Below the pieces are notes generated by a model. It was not told the DNA's origin, searched no databases, and saw only the letters and a list, made by a program, of their open reading frames with translations. A stretch of 55,890 nt of DNA from positions 1 through 55,890 of the forward strand of contig JAFKKG010000043.1 of NCBI GenBank assembly GCA_017305715.1. The letters run 5' to 3'. The stretch comes from Hyphomicrobiales bacterium. GTDB lineage: Bacteria > Pseudomonadota > Alphaproteobacteria > Rhizobiales > Xanthobacteraceae. Shown here one piece after another: positions 25,966-32,759 of this stretch (the first letter of the stretch is position 1; each line of letters begins with the position of its first letter). Both the position numbers and the translations under genes were made by a program.

Positions 25966-26997
25966 ATGATGAAGAACCGCGTCTACTGTACCTGCTTCGA
26001 TCGCAACTACCTGTCCCGGGGGCTTGCCCTCTATCACTCGCTCCAGCGGCATTCCAGGGGAGCGCGTCTTTGGGTGCTTTGCCTGGATCCGGCCAGCTAT
26101 CAGGTCCTCGTTGCACTGGCGCTTCCGGACCTCGTGCCGGTCCGCTTGAGCGATTTTGAACTCGCGGATACTGAAGTAGCTGCGACGCGGCCGACGCGCA
26201 GTTTGATCGAATACTATTTCACGTGCTCTCCCGCGTGGCTGCTCTATGTCATGGAGCGCGAGGGCGGCTGCGAATGGGCAACGTATCTCGACGGCGACTT
26301 GTTTTTCTTCGACTCGCCGGACGTGATTTTCAGCGAATTACAGGATGCTGCATTTGCCATCGTGCCGCATCGTTATCCCGTGAAATTGGAAAGATTGCGC
26401 AGGTTCGGCATATATAACGTCGGATGGGTCGGCGCCCGGAATGATCCCGACGGCCTGGCGCCGCTCAGATGGTGGCGCAAGCAATGCATCGAATGGTGCT
26501 ACGACTATGTCGATGGCGAGCGTTTTGCCGACCAGGGATACCTGCAGAAAATCCCGGCGCAGTTCTCGCGCGTCAAATCGATCGAAAATGTCGGCGCAAA
26601 TCTGGCGCCGTGGAATATCGAAAACTACCGGATTGAGTTTCGTGACTCTGCGGTTTTGATCGATGCGGCTTGTCCGCTCATCTTCTTTCATTTCCAGGGT
26701 TTGAAGAAGAGGATGGGCTTCTTCATTTTCAACAGCCACCGTCAATATAGCGCGCCGTTTTCCAAGGTCGTGCGCGAGCATATCTATAAACCCTACGTCG
26801 ATGAATTACTCGCGATTGAAGTAACGGTCGGTCGAATTGTCGACGTGACGGAAACCAAATCGCTGCAGCGGTCAAAGGTCGTCAACGTGCGGCATTATAT
26901 CGAGGGGCTCGCGAGAAATTCGCGCGACTGGCTGTTCCGGATACTCGACGTTGCGGCGGGGCGTGCCTTCCTCGTGTTTCGCGGCAGAGCCTACTAG
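25966..26997 (+). CDS. GT-A (GT8-like) glycosyltransferase, paralogue 2 of 2
   Basis: A 343-residue paralogue of the protein at 18,472. It contains YCTCFDRNYLSRGLALYHSL, the metal-binding DGD (D109/D111 in WATYLDGDLFFF), IYNVGWVGA, FADQGYLQKIP, NVGANLAPWNIENY and PLIFFHFQG. The C-terminal 70 residues differ from paralogue 1. The double ATG at 25,966/25,969 matches the conserved N-terminus; an ATG at 25,924 adds 14 unlike residues. Its stop lies one base from the stop of the convergent methyltransferase gene. Confidence 0.75.
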   Translation: MMKNRVYCTCFDRNYLSRGLALYHSLQRHSRGARLWVLCLDPASYQVLVALALPDLVPVRLSDFELADTEVAATRPTRSLIEYYFTCSPAWLLYVMEREGGCEWATYLDGDLFFFDSPDVIFSELQDAAFAIVPHRYPVKLERLRRFGIYNVGWVGARNDPDGLAPLRWWRKQCIEWCYDYVDGERFADQGYLQKIPAQFSRVKSIENVGANLAPWNIENYRIEFRDSAVLIDAACPLIFFHFQGLKKRMGFFIFNSHRQYSAPFSKVVREHIYKPYVDELLAIEVTVGRIVDVTETKSLQRSKVVNVRHYIEGLARNSRDWLFRILDVAAGRAFLVFRGRAY

Positions 26998-26998
26998 G

Positions 26999-27808
26999 TC
27001 AGGCCAGGAGCGCCGCCGTCTTGCGGACCGAGAACAGATACGTTTCCGCCGTCGAGTGATGGCCCGTGGCATCGTACACGTCGTAGGGAATGCTGGGCCA
27101 TTGCTGTTCGAGGTGCAGTCCCGCATCGGCGCACAATGACATCAACTCCTGTTTGTCATAGACGATCTCGATCACCGGTGCGCCGTAGGCGTACTTCGTC
27201 AGAAACAGCGTTGCATGGCCATGGAAGACCGGAACGCTGTGGAATATGCAAAAGTCAGTGGCCACGCGCGCGGCTTCGCGGATCGCCGCCTCATATTCGA
27301 GGATGTGCATCAGGGAGACGCCGTTGAATACGATATCGAACGCGCCTGCGGCGTAAGGCAGGCGGGTCGCGTCGGCGACCTCGAAGCTGGCTTTCGGGAA
27401 AGCTGCGCGCGCGCGTGCGATCATGGCCTCCGAATAGTCGGCGCCCGAGTAGCGAACCGCGCCGTGCAGCATGGTGTCGAACACCGCGGAATAGTAGCCG
27501 CTGCCGCAGCCGACCTCGAGCAGGCTCGGATTTGAAAGCCCGGTTGCCGTGACGGCCTGCGCGGCGATCTTCAGGTCGATCCGCGGCTCGCCACGTTTCA
27601 TCGCCGCAATCAGATTCTGATAGGCGCGATCCTGCCGCTTTGCCGTGCGCGCAGAGAGCCACCCGCTGGACGAGGAGAGCAGGTGGCGCGCCTCCACGAT
27701 ACCGTCAAGCACGCGGTAGTCGGTCGATGGCAGCATGGCGCGACGCAGCAGCGGCGTTGCGCCTACCACGCGTTTTCCGACTTTCCTGATGACCGTGGGA
27801 AGCTTCAT
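26999..27808 (-). CDS. SAM-dependent methyltransferase (Methyltransf_11/25)
   Basis: A 269-residue class I methyltransferase: SLLEVGCGSGYYSAVF (residues 95-110), the acidic GADYSEAMIARARAAFP, FEVADATRLPY and FDIVFNGVSLMHILEY are SAM motifs I-III; the C-terminal FLTKYAYGAPVIEIVYD is usual for glycan-locus members. ATG 27,808 is preferred because it starts seven bases after the upstream glycosyltransferase stop. A longer reading frame would run back into that gene with low-complexity residues. Last gene of the rmlB transcript. Confidence 0.8.
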   Translation of the reverse strand: MKLPTVIRKVGKRVVGATPLLRRAMLPSTDYRVLDGIVEARHLLSSSSGWLSARTAKRQDRAYQNLIAAMKRGEPRIDLKIAAQAVTATGLSNPSLLEVGCGSGYYSAVFDTMLHGAVRYSGADYSEAMIARARAAFPKASFEVADATRLPYAAGAFDIVFNGVSLMHILEYEAAIREAARVATDFCIFHSVPVFHGHATLFLTKYAYGAPVIEIVYDKQELMSLCADAGLHLEQQWPSIPYDVYDATGHHSTAETYLFSVRKTAALLA

Positions 27809-27815
27809 GCTGCGC

Positions 27816-28997
27816 TCAAAGTTTCGCAGCAAGTCCGAGGATCTCGCTCGTCCGTTGCCGATAGGTGTGCTGCGACAAGGTCCGGGCCTGGCCGGCACGG
27901 GCAATTGTATCGCGGGCATTCTCATCGGCGAGATACTGCTCGACGAGACTGAGGCAGTCGCCGATGGACCGCCAGGCGGCAACTTCGGCGCCTGGAGCAA
28001 ACAATGTATCCAGATTGTCCTTGAAATCGGTCAGCAGAAAGCAGCCAACGCCGGTCGCTTCGAACAGGCGCATATTGCCGGCTTCCCCGCCGGCCAGATC
28101 GATATGCGAGTTGAGGGTAATCCTGGAGCGGCGCAGGACCTGGTACATGTCCAAACCCCAGACCTCACCCTGGAAGCAGCGATGAAGCGGCGAGTTGGCG
28201 CGCAGCGCCTGTGGCGGGTTGCCCCAGAGTTTGAGATCGTAGCGTTCGGCGACGGCTTCCAGCAGCGAGATGCGCTGCTGGTGGTCGACCGATACCGTGC
28301 CGACGAACGAAATATCGGTGTCCACGGGCGGTGCCTCGGGCAAGGCGTCCAGGATGGCCGGCTCGAATGCGAGATGATTGACCTCCGCCCTTACCCCGAA
28401 CGCACGAAGCGAGCGCACCACCGCCGGAAGCTGGGAAATCATGAGATCGTAGACGTTCCAGTCCGCGCTCGGCGACGGCAGCATCCCGGTTTGTCCGACG
28501 ACGATCGGCCGTCCGATTTGCTTGATCCGCTGTATGAGCTGAGGGTCGACGTAGAAGACGTCCTGATTGAGGACCAGATCGGGTTTGAAGTCTTCGATTT
28601 GAGCCAACAGGATGGTCTGGGCTTGCGCGCTGAGCCGGGGGCTCAGGCCCATTCGGCGCGCCAGCGGTCTCAGCTGCGGCTTCAGAGGCTTGACGACGCG
28701 CTGCAGCCAGGCCGGAACCGGTCTTTGCTCGGGCGTCACGCCGAGTTCGAGCGTGTCGACCGCCATTCCGTGTTCCCGTCCCCAGGCAGCTTGCAGCCAC
28801 GGATTGTTGACGTGAATTTCGGCCGCCGAATGACCCAATGCGCCGAAATTTTTCGAATAGAAGTCAGCGACGCCAAAGAGGCTGGCGTCACGCCGTGCCA
28901 TCTGCGTCTGGTACGGAGCGTTTTCTAGTCCGGGCTGACGGCTGTAGAACCAGCTTAGAAAGCGGGGATAGTCCGCGTTAAGCACCAAGATTCGCAT
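27816..28997 (-). CDS. CgeB-like glycosyltransferase, paralogue 3 of 3
   Basis: A 393-residue protein beginning MRILVLNADYPRFLSWFY, the same N-terminus as paralogue 1. Shared blocks are DISFVGTVS, GEVWGLDMYQVLRRSRITLN, HIDLAGGEAGNMRLFEATGVG, FAPGAEVAAWRS and LSQHTYRQRTSEI. The IAENYANN stretch of the other two is replaced by LAGGEAGN, so this copy is the most divergent and may use another donor. ATG 28,997 was chosen over 29,078 because it matches the paralogues and leaves an eight-base gap after rmlB. Confidence 0.82.
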   Translation of the reverse strand: MRILVLNADYPRFLSWFYSRQPGLENAPYQTQMARRDASLFGVADFYSKNFGALGHSAAEIHVNNPWLQAAWGREHGMAVDTLELGVTPEQRPVPAWLQRVVKPLKPQLRPLARRMGLSPRLSAQAQTILLAQIEDFKPDLVLNQDVFYVDPQLIQRIKQIGRPIVVGQTGMLPSPSADWNVYDLMISQLPAVVRSLRAFGVRAEVNHLAFEPAILDALPEAPPVDTDISFVGTVSVDHQQRISLLEAVAERYDLKLWGNPPQALRANSPLHRCFQGEVWGLDMYQVLRRSRITLNSHIDLAGGEAGNMRLFEATGVGCFLLTDFKDNLDTLFAPGAEVAAWRSIGDCLSLVEQYLADENARDTIARAGQARTLSQHTYRQRTSEILGLAAKL

Positions 28998-29005
28998 GAT
29001 CGGCT

Positions 29006-30118
29006 TTATACCGCGATTCGAAAGCTGTAATTCTTGTCGATCCAATCCCGATAGGCGCCGCTCGTCACATCGCGCCACCAGGTTTCCTGATCGAGATACC
29101 AGCGAATCGTTTGACGCAGCCCGTCCTCGAAACGGACGCTGCTCCGATTGCCGAGCTCATCGGCGAGCTTGCGTGCATCGATCGCGTATCGGTGGTCGTG
29201 GCCCGCCCGATCGGTCACGAACGTCATCAGCGAGCGGCAGGAGAGGTTTGCGGCGGCGGGGCACGACCTAAAACGTGATGCCAGTCCCGGCTCGGCCGAA
29301 AAGGCTCCGTCGATCGCATCACAGATCTGTCCGACGACTTCCCGGTTATTTCTCTCATTGCCGCCGCCGATATTATAGGTCTCACCGATCCGGCCTCGAT
29401 CGATGACAGCCATCAGCGCTTCGCAATGATCGGAAACATGCAGCCAGTCGCGAACGTTGGTGCCGTCGCCATAAATGGGCAGTGGCTTTCCCTCCAGCGC
29501 GTGAATGATCATCAGCGGAATCAATTTCTCCGGATGCTGATAGGGGCCATAATTGTTCGAGCAATTGGTGATCAGCGCCGGCATGCCGTACGTCGTGACA
29601 AACGCCCGAACCATGTGATCGCTCGCCGCCTTGCTTGCCGCATAGGGCGAGTTCGGCCGGTAGGGCGTCGTTTCCGTAAAGGCGGGATCGGCAGGCAGCA
29701 ATGATCCATAGACCTCGTCGGTCGAGACGTGGAGGAATCGTGCCAGCTCGAGCGTTCCCGATGCGCGCCAGCAATCCAGCGCTGCTTTGAGCAATGTGAA
29801 AGTCCCGAGCACATTGGTCTGGAGGAACGCTTCGGGATCGACGATCGAGCGGTCGACATGCGACTCGGCGGCGAGGTGCGCAACACGGGTGAACCGATGT
29901 TCTTCGAACAATCGCAACACCAGATCTGCATCGTTGATACTGCCGGTGACGAACTTGATCTGGCCACCCGCGATCAGGGGCTCGAGGCTCCGCAGATTGG
30001 CGGCATAGGTCAACGCATCCAGTACGACCAGCTGGTCGCCGGGCCGCGCCGCCCGCCAGGCATGCACCAGATTTTGGCCGATGAAGCCGGCGCCTCCGGT
30101 GATCAATACGCTGTGCAT
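29006..30118 (-). CDS. rmlB: dTDP-glucose 4,6-dehydratase
   Basis: A 370-residue extended SDR. It has the Rossmann ITGGAGFIGQN (residues 6-16), HLAAESHVDRSI (81-92), the catalytic STDEVYGSL (T133, D134, E135) and YAASKAASDH (Y159, K163), and the C-terminal GHDHRYAIDARKLADELG, all diagnostic of RmlB. It forms dTDP-4-keto-6-deoxyglucose from the RmlA product. ATG 30,118 has a strong GGAGG seven bases upstream, so the 24-base-longer frame is unlikely. It heads a transcript with a glycosyltransferase and a methyltransferase, and is divergent from the N-acetyltransferase gene. Confidence 0.93.
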   Translation of the reverse strand: MHSVLITGGAGFIGQNLVHAWRAARPGDQLVVLDALTYAANLRSLEPLIAGGQIKFVTGSINDADLVLRLFEEHRFTRVAHLAAESHVDRSIVDPEAFLQTNVLGTFTLLKAALDCWRASGTLELARFLHVSTDEVYGSLLPADPAFTETTPYRPNSPYAASKAASDHMVRAFVTTYGMPALITNCSNNYGPYQHPEKLIPLMIIHALEGKPLPIYGDGTNVRDWLHVSDHCEALMAVIDRGRIGETYNIGGGNERNNREVVGQICDAIDGAFSAEPGLASRFRSCPAAANLSCRSLMTFVTDRAGHDHRYAIDARKLADELGNRSSVRFEDGLRQTIRWYLDQETWWRDVTSGAYRDWIDKNYSFRIAV

Positions 30119-30513
30119 TGGAACCTCCCAGTCGCCTGCCACCCGAAGGGTGCTCCTTGGAAAACATCAGGCTTTTGTCTTCGGGAGGAATCCGGCCATC
30201 TACAGTTGCGTCGTCGACAAAAATCGTTTTGCTTCAATGACATATATCATTTATCAGCGTCTCTTTTTGTCCGAAAACACTGATAGTTGGTCGCATTTGG
30301 GTCGTCAATAGCGCTGCGGCAGCCGCTTCTTGGCAGCGTTTGCTGCGTCCTCGGACTCGCGAGGCGCAATGCAATTCGATATCACTACCAGACGAGGGGC
30401 TGACCGGCGGAGACACGGTTTCCAAAGCCGATCACGTGCCCCGCAACATCGGCAGAAGCGATCGTGCAGCGTGGGGCGGTGCATTGGCTTGTGCAGAAGA
30501 GGATGCTTTCTTT
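30119..30513. other. Divergent intergenic region rmlB / N-acetyltransferase
   Basis: 395 bases without a convincing gene. A marked AT-rich patch at 30,230-30,300 holds an imperfect inverted repeat (TATCAGCG at 30,252-30,259 and CACTGATA at 30,278-30,285), a plausible shared promoter/operator zone. An AGAGGA precedes ATG 30,514 by about ten bases. Nothing else is interpretable. Confidence 0.4.
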
Positions 30514-31176
30514 ATGAAAAAATCGCAGGAAAGCGATTCGGCAGCTTTCATTCATCCGACGGCTGTCGTGGAGGATGGGGCGAAGGTCGGGAAATTCACC
30601 AAGGTCTGGTATTTTTCGCACATCGCGCCGGGGGCTGTGATCGGCGAAAATTGTAGTCTGGGCCAGAATACATATGTCGAACGCAATGCCATTGTGGGCA
30701 ACGCGTGCCGGCTGGGAAACTCGGTATCCATCTTCTCCCACGTGGAACTCGAAGACTTCGTTTTCTGCGCGCCCTACATGGTGTTTACCCACATCGCGTT
30801 TCCGCGCGCCGCCATCAACCGACATGCCGTCTTCAAGAAGACGCTCATCAAGACGGGAACGACACTTGGTGCGAACTCGACCGTTGTGCCCGACGTCGTT
30901 TGTGGCGTCGGTACATTTCTTGCCGCGGGTGCGACGCTCACGAAAAACTCCAGGGACTGGTCGATGATGGTGGGAACGCCGGCTCGGCAGGTTGGCTGGG
31001 TGAGCGCGTTCGGCGAGAAGATCGATCTGCCGATGTCCGGGCGGGGTGAGTGGCGCTGCAAGCACACCGACGACGTTTACGTACTGAATGGCGACGAGCT
31101 CACGCGGCATCCGGGGCCGAAAGACATTCTCAGATATGTCGAGGGTGAGCGACTGGAAAGAATGGAAGTTCGTTGA
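30514..31176 (+). CDS. WbpD/FdtC/QdtC-type sugar N-acetyltransferase
   Basis: A 220-residue left-handed beta-helix enzyme. IHPTAVVEDGAKVGKFTKVW opens the hexapeptide helix; the conserved TLIKTGTTLGANSTVVPDV and FLAAGATLTK segments and the tail MVGTPARQVGWVSAFG are typical of WlbB/WbpD and FdtC/QdtC, which acetylate the 3-amino group of nucleotide-linked 3-amino sugars. Together with the RmlA, RmlB, FdtA- and FdtB-type genes it completes a dTDP-Fuc3NAc or dTDP-Qui3NAc pathway. I chose ATG 30,514 (AGAGGA upstream); the frame is open to 30,340 but that extension is not family-like. Confidence 0.85.
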   Translation: MKKSQESDSAAFIHPTAVVEDGAKVGKFTKVWYFSHIAPGAVIGENCSLGQNTYVERNAIVGNACRLGNSVSIFSHVELEDFVFCAPYMVFTHIAFPRAAINRHAVFKKTLIKTGTTLGANSTVVPDVVCGVGTFLAAGATLTKNSRDWSMMVGTPARQVGWVSAFGEKIDLPMSGRGEWRCKHTDDVYVLNGDELTRHPGPKDILRYVEGERLERMEVR

Positions 31177-31451
31177 CCGGTCGGCCAACTGGTCGTGACT
31201 ATTCCGTCTCGCATGCCGGATGAATGAAAGCGGCAACCGCTCAGCTAGCCGGATAGCGCCGAGTTCGCTCGGACCCGTTCCGTGATCGTTCGGCGAGGCG
31301 GCCGCGTGGCAGGCCCCGATATGATCTTGCCGTCTTTCGGCGGCGTGCGGTACCATCCCGCCGCCCAGCCGACACGCGCTCGCCGGAATGTGAGATAGGT
31401 CACGTTAGAATTTTTGTATATACAACTCGGTCCTTCTCGGGAGCTACCGCA

Positions 31452-32675
31452 ATGAAAATTGCTCGATTTTTTCTCGGTGCTTCGCTTTGTTTGTCCTGTT
31501 TCGGCACGCTCGGCATATCGGCTCATGCGCAGACCGGAATCGCGGCGCCTCCGCCGCCTGCCGCGGCCCCGCCGCCTCCGCCAACGCCGGTTGCCTTTGA
31601 CGCCGCGCTTTTGAAAGCGGCGAACGACCTTTTTTCAAAAGCTAATTTGAAAGATGAGAGAGTGACCCTGGTCATCGATCCCCTGATCGATGGCGTGACC
31701 GGCGCGCAATCCAATGCCACGCGTTATGAGGAGAAGCGGATCGTCGAACTGATCAGGAACACCTATCCACGCTTCCAGGTCGCGCCTTTCTCGTCCACAG
31801 CGGTTGCGCGTTCGCCGGTGGTGCTGATCGGCACCTTTACCGCGGTCAACAATGCGGGCGTCGCCGGGGGAGAGCGTGACGCTTACCGCATCTGCCTCGC
31901 GCTGGCCGATCTCAAGACCAAGACGATTGTCTCGAAGGGCGTGGCGCGCGCGCTGCCGGAAGGTATCGATCCGACGCCGGTCGCGTTTTATGCCGATAGT
32001 CCGGTCTTCACGAAGGATGCTTCCACCGACGCCTATATCAAGAGCTGCCAGGGCACCAAGGTCGGCGACGCCGTCGATCAGACCTATGCCGACCGCATCT
32101 TGGCGGCTTCGCTGATCAACGATGGAATCGAAGCCTACAATGACGGCCGATACCGCGATGCGCTCGATGTCTATCAAAGTGCGCTGAAGACGCCGGGTGG
32201 TGATCAGCTGCGCGTCCACAACGGCATGTATCTCGCCAATCAGAAACTCGGGCGCACCCGCAGTGCGATGCAATCGTTTGGAAAAGTCATCGATTATGGA
32301 CTGAAGAGCGAAAAGATCGCCGTGAAATTCTTGTTCAAGCCTGGATCGACCCAGTTTTATATCGATCCAAAAGCGAAGTCTCCCTATAACGGCTGGATCC
32401 AAAAGATCGCCGAGCGCACGGGCGCAGGGCACGGATGCCTGGAGATCATCGGCCATACCAGCGCCACCGGCCTTGCCGCGCTGAACGACCGGCTCTCCGG
32501 CCTGCGTGCCGACTATATCAAGGACAGGCTCGAGGCCGAGAATCGTTCCTTGCGCGGCAGGTTGGTCGCGACCGGCAAGGGATCCCGCGAGATGATGGTC
32601 GGAACGGGCAGGGACGACGCCAGCGATGCGCTCGACCGCCGGGTGGAGTTCAAGGTCGCCAAGTGCTCGGTTTAG
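31452..32675 (+). CDS. Secreted OmpA-family protein with FlgO/LpoB-like and TPR-like parts
   Basis: A 407-residue protein. A signal peptide (residues 1-26, cleavage after SAHA) is followed by a proline-rich linker (about 31-46) and an alpha/beta domain of about 180 residues with VTLVIDPLIDG and VVLIGTFTAVN, reminiscent of FlgO/LpoB/CsgG-type periplasmic domains. A short TPR-like helix pair follows (INDGIEAYNDGRYRDALDVY). The C-terminal OmpA-like domain has LEIIGHTSATGLAALNDRLS and RAD-YIK-type helices and DRRVEFKV. It probably binds peptidoglycan in the periplasm or outer membrane. GGGAG precedes ATG by nine bases. It converges on the caspase-like gene. Confidence 0.75.
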   Translation: MKIARFFLGASLCLSCFGTLGISAHAQTGIAAPPPPAAAPPPPPTPVAFDAALLKAANDLFSKANLKDERVTLVIDPLIDGVTGAQSNATRYEEKRIVELIRNTYPRFQVAPFSSTAVARSPVVLIGTFTAVNNAGVAGGERDAYRICLALADLKTKTIVSKGVARALPEGIDPTPVAFYADSPVFTKDASTDAYIKSCQGTKVGDAVDQTYADRILAASLINDGIEAYNDGRYRDALDVYQSALKTPGGDQLRVHNGMYLANQKLGRTRSAMQSFGKVIDYGLKSEKIAVKFLFKPGSTQFYIDPKAKSPYNGWIQKIAERTGAGHGCLEIIGHTSATGLAALNDRLSGLRADYIKDRLEAENRSLRGRLVATGKGSREMMVGTGRDDASDALDRRVEFKVAKCSV

Positions 32676-32693
32676 GGCTGCGCTAATACAAGA

Positions 32694-32716
32694 ATGGGCG
32701 CGCTTTCGCGCGGCCG
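32694..32716. terminator. GC hairpin between convergent genes
   Basis: The sequence GGCGCGCTTTCGCGCGGCC around 32,697-32,715 can form a short GC stem with a TTTC loop between the OmpA-family and caspase-like genes. There is no downstream T-run on either strand, so termination is uncertain. Confidence 0.25.
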
Positions 32717-32759
32717 TTACTCGCGATTTCGAGTCTGCGTCCTGCGGTGGTCGTCAAGG

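Noticed and set aside
27735-28928. 397-codon plus-strand open frame opposite the third CgeB-like gene
   Set aside because: Mirror frame of a gene with conserved motifs and paralogues.
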